A stretch of DNA of 64,000 nucleotides from an uncultured Ignavibacteriota bacterium (lineage in GTDB: Bacteria > Bacteroidota > Ignavibacteria > UBA10030 > UBA8401): the NCBI GenBank assembly GCA_903861125.1, contig CAIOTF010000018.1, forward strand, positions 19,778 through 83,777. The letters run 5' to 3'. Made by a program: the position numbers and the translations under genes. Positions within the stretch are counted from its first letter, which is position 1. Each line of letters opens with the position of its first letter. Shown one piece after another: positions 18,747 to 28,300 of the stretch. Below the pieces are notes generated by a model that searched no databases, was not told the DNA's origin, and saw only the letters and a program-made list of their open reading frames with translations.

Positions 18747-19796
18747 TTATTTCACTTTACCCAATTCTTCTTTCAAAAAATCGATCTTCTTCACCGGGCT
18801 CGGATCAACGCCGTTCAGCATGGCAAGGTAGAAACTGAGCCAATCGGCGAGATACAGCAGTGAGAATGTGCGTGCAAGAAGCGATTTTCCTTCGGTGTAC
18901 ACTTCGGTAATTCCATCGGCAAGTCCGCCGATGATCCCTTTGGAAACATCCATGCGGAGTTTGATCCGCTTATAATCTTCACTGTCGCGAAGGATCACAA
19001 CATGTATCTTTTTCATGATATCAGTCAGCACTTCCCAGCCGACGATCTCGTTGTGGTTCAATTCAGGGAAGACATGGCCGAACGCAAGAGTCTTTGCATT
19101 CTCTGTGATCTGTCCGCGCCACCGTGTGTTGACCGTATCGAATTTATCCGCACCGGAATAAATGAGCGGAAGTTTTCCATGGATCGTTTTTGCCAGATTC
19201 AGCGCACGATTAACCGGCGAGGCGTGATCCGAATAACGGGCGGATAGTGTATTCAGAAGAGCGAGGGTTTCCTTAATCTCTTTTTTCTGATCTTTAATAA
19301 AGCCGAGTTTACTCAGCGCAATAAGGGTCGGGAAAAACGAATACCCCAGTGCGGCACGCGGGGGTAATCCGCCGGGGATCTTGATATACGGATGCTTGTT
19401 CTTCTTGGCAATCCGCTCCACTTCGCCGCCGGAGGTGATGCAGAAGATCATTGCCTTCCGTTTGATCGCATCTTTATAGGCTGAAACCGTTTCTTCCGTA
19501 TTTCCGGAATAGCTTGAAATGATAACGAGTGAGTTCTTGTCTACATATTCCGGAAAATAATAGTGACGGTTGACGATTACCGGTACGGCGCATTTATCGG
19601 CGAGATAGGAACGGAGCAGGTCGCCGCCGATAGCAGAACCGCCAAGACCGGTGATAATAATATTCCGGATTTTTGATATGTTCAGTTTGATCTTCGCAGC
19701 ATTGCCGATAGCAACAGCTTCTTCGGCTTGTTTCGGAAAATTCAGGATGAGGTTTCTCATTCCTTTTGGATCGTGTTGTCGGATACGGTCATTCAT
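18747..19796 (-). CDS. bifunctional phosphoglucose/phosphomannose isomerase
   Basis: 349 residues with two SIS (sugar isomerase) domains. The first has the phosphate-binding GLGGSAIGGD (51-60) and SSYSGNTEET (94-103). The C-terminal half matches the PGI/PMI family found in archaea and some bacteria, including a conserved ELNHNEIVGWE. It interconverts glucose-6-phosphate, fructose-6-phosphate and mannose-6-phosphate. It lies between the barrel fusion and ptsI on the same strand. Confidence 0.92.
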   Translation of the reverse strand: MNDRIRQHDPKGMRNLILNFPKQAEEAVAIGNAAKIKLNISKIRNIIITGLGGSAIGGDLLRSYLADKCAVPVIVNRHYYFPEYVDKNSLVIISSYSGNTEETVSAYKDAIKRKAMIFCITSGGEVERIAKKNKHPYIKIPGGLPPRAALGYSFFPTLIALSKLGFIKDQKKEIKETLALLNTLSARYSDHASPVNRALNLAKTIHGKLPLIYSGADKFDTVNTRWRGQITENAKTLAFGHVFPELNHNEIVGWEVLTDIMKKIHVVILRDSEDYKRIKLRMDVSKGIIGGLADGITEVYTEGKSLLARTFSLLYLADWLSFYLAMLNGVDPSPVKKIDFLKEELGKVK

Positions 19797-19875
19797 ATGG
19801 TCACAGAAATATATAATTAAGAATTAGTTGATCCGGAATTTTTGGGGAAACACTGCCGTTGCATTGTATTTCAAT

Positions 19876-21624
19876 TTATTCCATGAGTAATTCCGGAACC
19901 ATGGAATGCAGGTTGACACGGAGAAAATCTTTAATATCGTCTTCAGTTTTCATTTCGAGAACATGCCGTGCAATTTCTTCCGCTTCCGCAAAGGAGACGG
20001 AACGGATGATCTTCTTGATCTCCGGAAGGATATGCGGCGTCATACTGAATTCATCCAGACCCAATCCAAGCAGAAGAAGGAGTGCAACCGGATCGCCTGC
20101 CATTTCACCGCACATACTGACAGGTTTTCCTGCACGGTGAGCGTCGTTAATAATATTCTGTATCGTCTTAATGACGGCCGGATGAAACTCCTGATACAAT
20201 GAAGAGACTACTTCGTTGCCCCGGTCGACAGCAAGGAGGTATTGAATAAGATCGTTTGTTCCGATGCTCAAAAAATCGACTTCCTGCGCGATCTCGCCTG
20301 CAATAATGGCGGCCGAAGGGACCTCGATCATCGCTCCAATTTTGATGTTCTCATCGAATGGTATATTCTTCTCACGAAGTTCGTTTTTTGCCTGTTCCAG
20401 AAACTCTTTTGATTGTCGTATCTCTTTGATCCCAGAGATCATGGGAAGCATAATCCACACCTCGCCGTGTGCGCTTGCACGAAGCATCGCGCGCAGCTGA
20501 GTCAGAAACACTTCCGGCATATCGAGCAGAACGCGAATTCCCCTCCATCCCAGGAAAGGATTTTCTTCGCTCGATGAACTTGACACCACTTTGTCGCCTC
20601 CGATATCAAGTGTTCGCATAATCACTTTATGAGGATGCGCTTTTTCAACAATGGCACGGTATTCAGAATACTGCTCATCTTCGCTTGGATAGTTTTCCGT
20701 CCGCAGAAACAGTCCTTCGGTACGGTATAATCCGACACCGGTTGAGCCCTGAGCATGAACACTGACTGCTTCTTCGCTGAATTCAATGTTGCAGGAAAGA
20801 TGGACGATCTTCCCATCGGTTGTCTGCGCAGTGAATTCACGAATCTCTTTCAGTCGGGAATCAAAATGCTCGTGTTCCTTCTTTCTTTCAATGCACCGTT
20901 CGATCGTCTCCGCCGCCGGATGAATGATAACATTGCCGGTATAGCCGTCAACAATAATTGAATCGCCGGTCAGCACCTGTTTTGTGATCTCCTTCAAACC
21001 GACAACCGAAGGTATATTCAGTGACCGTGAAAGAAGAGCAGCATGTGAAGTAACGCCTCCCATATCCGTTGCGTATGCCAGAACTTCATTGCGGCTGAAA
21101 AGCACGGTATCGGCCGGGGTGAGAATTTCCGAAATAACAATGGAGTTCGGTTCGAAACGGGAGATCAGTTTTTCCTGCTGGATATTTCTGATGATGCGGT
21201 TCTTCACATCTTCAACATCATGTGCACGTTCGCGCATGTACTCATCGGATGAGTTCATCATTAACTGCTGATACTTCGAGATCTCGCGGTGCACAGCAAA
21301 TTCGGCACACTTCAATTCCTTTTGAACACGTTTCCGGATCGATCCGAACAGCACAGCATCGGCAAGTATCATGATCTGCGCTTCAAAGATCTTCGCTTTT
21401 TGGCTTCCCACTTTTTGTTCGGTCAGCTGCAGAACCTTTTGCAGTTCTTTCTCGGAACGGTCCACGGCATTCTGCAGCCGCTCTACTTCCAGAGGCACTT
21501 CGCTTTCAACGATCGATTTCTCTTCCACGCGCGGTGCCTGTTTGGCAAACACATACGCTTTTCCAAATACTATTCCCGGTGAAGCAGCGATGCCGTGTAG
21601 CACTATTTCTTTTTTTGATTCCAC
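19876..21624 (-). CDS. ptsI: phosphoenolpyruvate-protein phosphotransferase (EI)
   Basis: 582 residues, full length. The first step of the phosphotransferase system: it autophosphorylates from PEP and passes phosphate to HPr. The phosphorylated residue is His194 in GGVTSHAALLSR. The PEP-binding TIM barrel follows with RTEGLFLR, GWRGIRVLLD and the C-terminal SMCGEMAGDPVA motif with the catalytic Cys. The start is a GTG. The HPr gene is 90 bases upstream. No sugar permease (EII) gene is present in the window. Confidence 0.96.
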   Translation of the reverse strand: MESKKEIVLHGIAASPGIVFGKAYVFAKQAPRVEEKSIVESEVPLEVERLQNAVDRSEKELQKVLQLTEQKVGSQKAKIFEAQIMILADAVLFGSIRKRVQKELKCAEFAVHREISKYQQLMMNSSDEYMRERAHDVEDVKNRIIRNIQQEKLISRFEPNSIVISEILTPADTVLFSRNEVLAYATDMGGVTSHAALLSRSLNIPSVVGLKEITKQVLTGDSIIVDGYTGNVIIHPAAETIERCIERKKEHEHFDSRLKEIREFTAQTTDGKIVHLSCNIEFSEEAVSVHAQGSTGVGLYRTEGLFLRTENYPSEDEQYSEYRAIVEKAHPHKVIMRTLDIGGDKVVSSSSSEENPFLGWRGIRVLLDMPEVFLTQLRAMLRASAHGEVWIMLPMISGIKEIRQSKEFLEQAKNELREKNIPFDENIKIGAMIEVPSAAIIAGEIAQEVDFLSIGTNDLIQYLLAVDRGNEVVSSLYQEFHPAVIKTIQNIINDAHRAGKPVSMCGEMAGDPVALLLLLGLGLDEFSMTPHILPEIKKIIRSVSFAEAEEIARHVLEMKTEDDIKDFLRVNLHSMVPELLME

Positions 21625-21714
21625 TGTGATATTAATTTTTTTGATGAACTTTTTTAATCAGATTTGTTTTAATATGGAAGACCCGGGAAAGCACCGAATA
21701 CTTCTATTGATTCG

Positions 21715-21981
21715 TCACATCTCGTCGAATCCCCGATCGAACAAGCCGACGATTGCCTGTGCCGCCTGCGCTTCATCGGACCCTTCGAACTTCAATTGCA
21801 GCGTCGACCCCTGTTCGGCAGCGAGCGTCATAACGCCGATGATGCTTTTTCCATTGATCTCAAAACCATCTTTATAGATAAAGAACTCCGACTGGAACTG
21901 CGCTGCGAGTTTCACCAGAGCCGCTGCGGGCCGGGTGTGCAAGCCGGCCCTATTCATTATTGTGACCTCTTTATCAATCAT
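21715..21981 (-). CDS. ptsH: phosphocarrier protein HPr
   Basis: 88 residues. Accepts phosphate from EI on His15 (NRAGLHTRPAAAL). Ser46 is also present in the GKSIIGVMTLAA segment, the position phosphorylated by HPr kinase in bacteria that have it, so regulation by Ser phosphorylation is possible. The gene is three bases after the polyprenyl synthase stop and precedes ptsI. Confidence 0.95.
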   Translation of the reverse strand: MIDKEVTIMNRAGLHTRPAAALVKLAAQFQSEFFIYKDGFEINGKSIIGVMTLAAEQGSTLQLKFEGSDEAQAAQAIVGLFDRGFDEM

Positions 21982-21984
21982 AGA

Positions 21985-22965
21985 TTAAAACTGTCTGTTC
22001 AACACCATATTGGAAAACCAAAAAAGCATTTCCCGCGCCGATGTGTCGCGTAATTTTTCCAACTGAAGATTTGCCTGCCGAATATCCTTCTCGATAGATT
22101 GTTTGGCAAGTTGAAGAATATCGTACCGCTCATAGATTTCTTTTACTAACGGAATATTCTTTTTCTGTGTCCCTTTATTCCTGATGATGGAATTGATCAG
22201 CTTCTTATCCTTCCCTTGCGCCCGTTCGTACGCCTTAATCAGGAGGAAGGTTTTCTTCCCTTCAATAATATCCCCGCCGATCATTTTGCCGAACTCTTTT
22301 TCGTCGGCAATAACATCAAGTAGATCGTCCTGGATCTGAAATGCGCGTCCGATGTACGTGCCGAAAGAGCGGAGTGCCCGAATCTCGCGGTCGGTACCCT
22401 CTCCGATAAGGCCGCCGATCTCGGAGGAAACGGAGAATAATTTCCCCGTTTTCTTTGCAATCATCAGCAGGTAATCGTCGATCGATACGTCGTGCAGCAT
22501 TTCAAATTCCTTGTCATACGCCTGTCCTTCGCACACTTCAACAACCCCTTCCGTAAAAACATCGGCAACCTGCGCAATGGCTTTGGATTTGGTCCTAAGC
22601 AGCTCGCGATAAGCAAGCGCCACCAACTCATCACCGACAAGGATCGCGACGTTGCTATCCCAACGTTTATGAACTGTAGCTCTTCCGCGCCGTGATTCAG
22701 CATTGTCCATAATATCGTCATGAACAAGAGTAAAATTATGCAGCACTTCGATCGCAACTGCCGCATTCATTGCTTCATTCATGGTCCCGCCGACCGCCTC
22801 ACACGACAGCACTATCAGAAGCGGACGCATCCGTTTTCCCCCTGCCGACAGGACATATTTCATCGGTTCATAGAGAGAGACAGGTTCATGCTTACGTACG
22901 CAGGAATGAATCTTTTGATCGATCAGCGATCTATAGCGTTGATATTTTTTTTCGTAGGATCTCAT
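21985..22965 (-). CDS. polyprenyl (all-trans) diphosphate synthase
   Basis: 326 residues. It elongates allylic diphosphates with isopentenyl diphosphate. The first aspartate-rich motif is DDIMD (83-87) and the second is QDDLLD near 215-220; GGKRMRP (42-48) binds the diphosphate. Chain length (geranylgeranyl, hepta- or octaprenyl) cannot be fixed by eye; the residues before the first motif (EVLHNFTLVHDD) lack bulky aromatic stops close to it, which favours longer chains such as those for menaquinone. The start overlaps the isomerase stop by four bases. Confidence 0.92.
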   Translation of the reverse strand: MRSYEKKYQRYRSLIDQKIHSCVRKHEPVSLYEPMKYVLSAGGKRMRPLLIVLSCEAVGGTMNEAMNAAVAIEVLHNFTLVHDDIMDNAESRRGRATVHKRWDSNVAILVGDELVALAYRELLRTKSKAIAQVADVFTEGVVEVCEGQAYDKEFEMLHDVSIDDYLLMIAKKTGKLFSVSSEIGGLIGEGTDREIRALRSFGTYIGRAFQIQDDLLDVIADEKEFGKMIGGDIIEGKKTFLLIKAYERAQGKDKKLINSIIRNKGTQKKNIPLVKEIYERYDILQLAKQSIEKDIRQANLQLEKLRDTSAREMLFWFSNMVLNRQF

Positions 22966-24008
22966 GTTCTCAGATGCAATGCCTTCGTGAACTGCAATTG
23001 TTTTACGGAAGATGTGCCGGTCAGGAACATCACGCCTTTGTATTCACTCATCCATTGTTCAATAGTGTTTCGTAATTTCTTTTTGCCGCCATTCATCAGC
23101 GCCTTCAGCATCGGTCTTGCAACAGCTATAATATCCGCACCAAACGCCGTCGACTTTGCGCAGTCAAGTCCGCTGGCGATACCGCCCGATGAGATAACGA
23201 CGAGACCGGCAATATTTTTTTTCAACAAAACAACGTCCCGCAATGCATCCGTTGTTCTTATCCCCCAATCCCAGAACGGGTCCCAATCTGCATGTTCCGT
23301 TTTTTTGCGACGGAGGATCTCCACTCCCGCCCAACTCGTCCCCCCCGCGCCGGCAATATCAATATATCGAACGCCGACATTTACCAGCCGTTCTGCAACT
23401 TCCTTTGAAATTCCCGCGCCAATTTCCTTTACGATAACAGGGATCGGCAGTTGTTTAACCAATTTTTCAATACCGTTCAGCACACCGCGAAAATTCGTAT
23501 TCCCTTCCGGCTGTAAAAATTCCTGCAGCGGATTGAGATGTACAGCAAAAGCATCCGCGCGGATCATATCAGCAAGTTTCACAATCGGCGAATGATCTTT
23601 GAGAGCCGCTACTTCAGGTGCGCCGATATTCCCAATCAACGGAATTGACGGTGCTGCTTTTCGCGCAATGGAAAACGACGAATGATACGCAGAACTCTCC
23701 ATTGCCTGTCGCTGACTACCCACACCCATTGCAAGATGAAATTCCTCGCACACTTCGGCTAACTGCCGGTTGATCGTCTCTGCCTCTGCGTATCCGCCGG
23801 TCATGCAGGAGATCATCAGAGGGAATGACAATTTTTTTCCAAGAAACTCTGTTGCTGTATCGATCCCGGAAAAATCGATCTCGGGCAGAGCGTTGTGAAT
23901 GAATTCCCACTCTTCAAATCCGGCCGTTTTACCTCTGAACGCAACATCCTTTTTCACTGCCAGTTCCACATGATCGCGTTTGCGGGAAGATGTTGTTCTC
24001 TTTTTCAT
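22962..24008 (-). CDS. fni: type 2 isopentenyl-diphosphate delta-isomerase
   Basis: 348 residues. An FMN- and NADPH-dependent TIM-barrel enzyme that interconverts IPP and DMAPP. Recognisable are the opening SSRKRDHVELAVKKDV, FPLMISCMTGG, AMGVGSQRQAM, the lysine in PVIVKEIGAGIS, the GAGGTSWAGVE flavin segment and SSGGIASGLDCAKS. It is coupled to the polyprenyl synthase by a 4-base overlap, supplying its DMAPP primer. Confidence 0.95.
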   Translation of the reverse strand: MKKRTTSSRKRDHVELAVKKDVAFRGKTAGFEEWEFIHNALPEIDFSGIDTATEFLGKKLSFPLMISCMTGGYAEAETINRQLAEVCEEFHLAMGVGSQRQAMESSAYHSSFSIARKAAPSIPLIGNIGAPEVAALKDHSPIVKLADMIRADAFAVHLNPLQEFLQPEGNTNFRGVLNGIEKLVKQLPIPVIVKEIGAGISKEVAERLVNVGVRYIDIAGAGGTSWAGVEILRRKKTEHADWDPFWDWGIRTTDALRDVVLLKKNIAGLVVISSGGIASGLDCAKSTAFGADIIAVARPMLKALMNGGKKKLRNTIEQWMSEYKGVMFLTGTSSVKQLQFTKALHLRT

Positions 24009-24075
24009 TCAAAAAATAATAGCCAAATAATAAGGAATATGCAAGAATGGGAATGAAGTGATTTTTTTGCTTTCT

Positions 24076-24594
24076 TTACCGTGGTGATTTCGACCGAAGA
24101 TAATCCAACGGCCGCAAAGCCGTAACTGCACTTACGAGTCCTTTGAAAACGATCTCGCCGAAAATGATCGATGCAAGTTCTTCATTTGAGAAAAGACCGG
24201 CGAATGCAATGAGATTGAACAGCAAGCTGTCCAGAGGAACGCTGACGGAATTGCTTTTCAAAACGCGCATTCCCCATGTATTATTGATGAAATGCTGATA
24301 GATCTCTGTGTCGGCAGTTTCCGCAAGTATTATGGCAATCAGAGAGGCGACGACAATACGCCATTCCACTCCTCCAAGAACAGTGACAATAACGTTCAGA
24401 ACAGCCGCAACGGCAATCATGACATAGACATTCTTATGTCCGAGTGCATTGTGAACCCGGTCGCGTGCTGTGAACGTAATTCCGAAAATAAACGTGGCTA
24501 CGGAAACCTGTCCGAAAAACGGGAAATGCACGAACCATGTTGCTGTGTAATTTGCAGCAAGAGTAGCAATAATATAGACGATTGCAAAGAACAT
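24076..24594 (-). CDS. VUT family (YhhQ-type) membrane transporter
   Basis: 172 residues with five or six hydrophobic segments (about 2-20, 27-43, 57-75, 77-95, 118-138 and 143-160). The FTARDRVHNALG loop and the spacing of helices resemble short VUT-family proteins, which include the queuosine-precursor importer YhhQ. The substrate is therefore only a guess (preQ0/preQ1 or a vitamin). The gene is separate from the isoprenoid pair by 67 bases and may share its transcript upstream of the tRNA-Pro region. Confidence 0.65.
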   Translation of the reverse strand: MFFAIVYIIATLAANYTATWFVHFPFFGQVSVATFIFGITFTARDRVHNALGHKNVYVMIAVAAVLNVIVTVLGGVEWRIVVASLIAIILAETADTEIYQHFINNTWGMRVLKSNSVSVPLDSLLFNLIAFAGLFSNEELASIIFGEIVFKGLVSAVTALRPLDYLRSKSPR

Positions 24595-24658
24595 CGTTTA
24601 TGGAAAATTAACCTTCCAAAGTTCCAGTTTTATTATTATATTCAGTAAGTATTTTGTT

Positions 24659-24735
24659 CGGGAAGTAACTCGGCCCGGCTTGAGCGTGGCGCCTTCGGCA
24701 TCAAAGTTTCGGTCGGTTTGAATACTCCACGAACG
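24659..24735 (+). pseudogene. degenerate tRNA copy (tRNA-Pro-like)
   Basis: The first 24 bases, CGGGAAGTAACTCGGCCCGG and following, differ from the intact tRNA-Pro 100 bases downstream at only a few positions. A GCCTTCGGCA anticodon-like stretch and a GGTTTGAATAC T-loop-like block follow in the right order. The acceptor 3' strand no longer pairs with the 5' strand (CCACGAA in place of CTTCCCG). It looks like a decayed duplicate, not a working tRNA. Confidence 0.5.
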
Positions 24736-24758
24736 GTGTAGCAATATTTTTTTATTCA

Positions 24759-24833
24759 CGGGAAGTAGCTCAGCCCGGCTAGAGCGCTTGGTTTGGGACC
24801 AAGAAGTCGCAGGTTCGAATCCTGTCTTCCCGA
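24759..24833 (+). tRNA. tRNA-Pro (anticodon TGG)
   Basis: 75 bases that fold as a cloverleaf. The acceptor stem is CGGGAAG/CTTCCCG with discriminator A. The anticodon arm is CTTGG-TTTGGGA-CCAAG with TGG at the anticodon positions, and the T arm is CAGG-TTCGAAT-CCTG. The CCA end is not encoded. It reads CCA/CCG-type proline codons. A strong terminator follows 5 bases later. Confidence 0.96.
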
Positions 24834-24838
24834 CACTA

Positions 24839-24874
24839 TGAATCCCCACATACTCTGTGGGGATTCATTATTTT
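24839..24874 (+). terminator. terminator after tRNA-Pro
   Basis: Perfect 12-bp stem (TGAATCCCCACA at 24839-24850 with 24856-24867), a 5-base loop, then TTATTTT. Confidence 0.85.
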
Positions 24875-25178
24875 AAAGAACAATGGCTCGTACCATGCCG
24901 AGCCGGTTTTTTTTCCAAAAGATTGTTCAAGAACATAATCATTTTCTGTAATATTTGGAACGAAAAAGTTGTATTTTATTTTACCTTGTCCGCTCAACCG
25001 AACCATTCCGTTTATCCGGTGCTTCGATGGGATGTGGTATCCTTCCGGGACGATTTTGTTGGAACGCAGGAACCAGATGCCGGTGGTTTATACCTGTTTT
25101 CGCGAAAATAGAACTGTCTCGTAGAAACAATGAAACGGCTCGCGGTTGACTTTGGAATTAGTTTCAATAAGTTACAAT
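24875..25178. other. intergenic stretch without a supported gene
   Basis: About 300 bases between the tRNA terminator and the dispersed repeat. A plus-strand frame of 84 codons runs through it but has no recognisable motif, no ribosome-binding site, and starts inside the terminator hairpin. Nothing else is seen. Confidence 0.4.
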
Positions 25179-25347
25179 GAGACTTCTGAATAATTAGTTG
25201 TCCATTGTTATTCCGAACGAAGCCCCAATGGGGCAAGCCCCTAAGGGGCAAGTGAGGAATCTCGATCTTGTTATTGAAGATAAAAACAAGATTTCTCGAT
25301 GCTTCGCATCTGGAAATGACATTGATGTAAGATATTTCAGATGTCCC
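25179..25347 (+). repeat. dispersed intergenic repeat, copy B, with imperfect terminal inverted repeats
   Basis: Begins GAGACTTCTGAATAAT and ends with the reverse complement of GGGACATCTGAAATAT (12 of 16 positions match), so the element has imperfect terminal inverted repeats. Inside are TTGTCCATTGTTATTCCGAA, two short G/C palindromes (GCCCCAATGGGGC and GCCCCTAAGGGGC), AGTGAGGAATCTCG and an internal AATCTCGATCTTG / CAAGATTTCTCGAT inverted pair. No protein is encoded. It matches the size and form of a non-autonomous palindromic element. Confidence 0.65.
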
Positions 25348-25390
25348 TAACAATATTTCTCTCACTACAAAAACATATCGGGTGAAATAA

Positions 25391-28300
25391 ATGAAGACTG
25401 CCGAATTACATAGAGATTCTTTACGTCAGACACTCTCCTCCGGCATGTCCGGACACAGCGGCCTGACATTTTTTTTCATCCTGTTCATGTTGGGGTCTTC
25501 TTCCCTTCTCTTCGCGCAGGAAGTGTTCCTTTCCGTTTCCGGAAAGCAGGCCTCTCTGAAAGAGACCGGCGACAAAGTTCATCAATACGATTTCTGGATC
25601 AAACCCGAAGCACATGCCGCATCTGCAGCGCTTCATCTCTTTGATGCCGGACTTGGCGGAGTGGCCGATATGGTTCTTGGCAGTATGGATACCAAAACAA
25701 CATATGAACTCATTCCGTTCGACGCACTCTATTCTTATGCGAACGGAAAACTTTCCGTAACAGCAAAAACTGCCAAGGCAACGGAAAAATTAACAGCACG
25801 CGATGAACAGCAGTACTTAAACCGCTGGAAAAAATTTGCAACACTCAATGCCTCCCAAAAGAACGGCTGGATCCTGCGTGTCCGCACCGGCGAGGGGAAT
25901 GATGTCAACAATTTTCAGATTCTCGTAGCAGATTCCAATTCCATTACGTCAACGCGAAATGACTGGACCATCCTGGCCGTGGACCTTTCGATCTGTCTGT
26001 TCCGCGTTCCGGTGAATTCGGAAATGCAGTTGAGGCCATTTCAACCGGCAGAGAATGCAATTACATCGTTTGCTTCGTTCGGACAAGATCAGTCGCAGGT
26101 CGGAGTGCGTGATGAGTTTGGGAAGTATTCAAAACTTCCCGCCGCAAAAGGATTTATGGTTCCGGTGCTTTCCAACGGAATGTTGAACAATTGGGGTCTC
26201 ACCATTTCCGGTTCTGTTGTAAAGGTGAACAACCTCGTGATTAAAGGAACTACTTCGCCGGTCCTGTGGGAGTTGAAACCGACGATCGTACGTCAGCCGC
26301 AAAAGCCTTCTATTGATGCGGTTCAATTGGCCAGTTCATCATGTAACAATGTTGTTCTAGCGCTGACCGAAGCAACAAAGAAGAGCCTTTTCGGAGGTCT
26401 GCCGATATGGAGCTTTGGAAAAACGGTCGTTGAAAAAGATTCCGCGGATATCGATTTTAAGCGTCCCGGAAAAAATTTCGTTTCATTGTTTGTTCCAACA
26501 CGCGGAGTCTATTTCCCGAAATACTGGCGGCAAGAAATCGCCGTGAGCGTGAATGCCGCGCCGAAGGCCGTCATTACTGCGGATAAGTTTATCGCAGCAC
26601 CCGGTGAAATTATTACGCTCTCCTCCACATCATCAACAGACCCTGAACATTCTTCCCTCACGTACCAATGGTATGTGAACGGTGAATTCCGCGGCAACGA
26701 TAAAGTACTGACACTTTCAAGTCTGCTCCCGACAACGTATAATGTTAAACTTGTCGTAAATGATGGAGCTCCGAATTCATCGTGCACAGAAGCTGAGGCA
26801 CAGCAAAAAGTCCGGATCAATGCACAGCCGTATGTTGATGTGAAATTCAGAACAATCTTCGGACGTTCTTCCGCAGTACCGTTTGTGGTTGAGAATGATG
26901 CCGACAGCGATAATGATCTTCTTGATTTTCTTTGGACCGGTTCCGGCATTGTTGGACCGAAAAAAGGAAATTCGGTAACTGTACGGCACGATGTAGCCGG
27001 AACGTATTCTCTTACATTGACAGCAAATGATAGAACCAACACGTCGAATGCAACATTTACTCAAAACATCACGTACCGTGTCAATGCCGAACCCCGTCCC
27101 TCGTTTGAGTTGATCAAGCAGGCCGCTCCCGGCGACACACTGAATGTGCGCGCATCGGCAATTGATGACGACAATTCTTCGGTAGCGTTCTCGTGGACTT
27201 CAACTGCAGAGCATGCCGTGTCCGGGAAGAATGCCCGCATCTCCTTTTCTTCTCCGGGAGATTATTCGGTCACGCTGACTGCGGATGATGGAGAAAATGT
27301 AGAAAACTCGATCCAAACAGTAACACAGAACATCCACATCAACGCGCCGCCGGTCCCAGCAATCATTGCTGAAAAGCGCTCCATTTCTGCCCGTCAGAAG
27401 TTCTCTGCCGATAATACGAACGACGCTGATCAAAAAGATCTTGCTTATACGTGGGATTTCGGCGACGGAGGAACGGGAAATGGAAAAAATGTTGTACACG
27501 AATTCCAGCAAAGCGGACGATATATCATCACATTAACTGTGGATGACCGACAGCGGCAAACAAACAGTATTCAAAAAACAACGCACGAACTTGTGATCAA
27601 TCGTTACCCGACAGCGCAATTCTCTCTTCCCGCGCTATGGGAACCGACCCGTCCGCTTCAGGTCGACGGTTCACTCAGCAGCGATCCGGATGGAGCGATC
27701 TCGGGATATGTGTGGTATGTGAACGGGAAAGAGGTAGCAAAAGGCGCAACACCATCGATCACGTTCGACCAGGCAGGTGATTACGCCGTTGCGCTAAAGG
27801 TAAAAGACAATTCCGGATTTGACGACGCTGTTGCGATCAAAACGATACCGATCCACATCAATTATCCACCGACCGTGCGATGGAAAACAACCCCCGAAGT
27901 GGCAGAACCGAATGTCGCCGTCACCTTCGATGCAAGCACATCAACGGACCGAGAGACAAAAAATCTGAAATCAGTCCGGTGGAATTTTCCCGACGGTACA
28001 ACGGCCGACGGTGTGATTGTTACGAGAACATTTTCCCGCACCGGCACAGTTACGGTAAGTGCCATTGTTAACGACGGATCGGGATTTGCAAACTCCGCAC
28101 AATCACTGCAGAAGACCATACTCGTAAACACACCTCCGGTTATCGTTACCAAAACGCTCATCAGAACCAATTCGCGGCGTATTCTTCTTGATGCAAGCCA
28201 AAGTTATGATATTGATAAACATGCCCTCAGTTTTGAATGGCTGCTGCCGGACAAGACGCGGGCGAACAAAGCAACGTTCACCTGGGATGCTCCGTCAGGA

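Noticed and set aside
18006..18863. 285-codon plus-strand frame
   Set aside because: Antisense to the peptidase/barrel fusion, which has clear domains; no recognisable protein features of its own.
22720..23595. 291-codon plus-strand frame
   Set aside because: Antisense to the polyprenyl synthase and IPP isomerase genes; no motif.
24598..24849. 83-codon minus-strand frame containing TGFEPATSWSQTKRSSRAELLP
   Set aside because: It is the antisense reading of tRNA-Pro and its degenerate copy; this peptide is a well-known false annotation.
24857..25111. 84-codon plus-strand frame after tRNA-Pro
   Set aside because: Begins within the terminator hairpin and shows no recognisable protein features.
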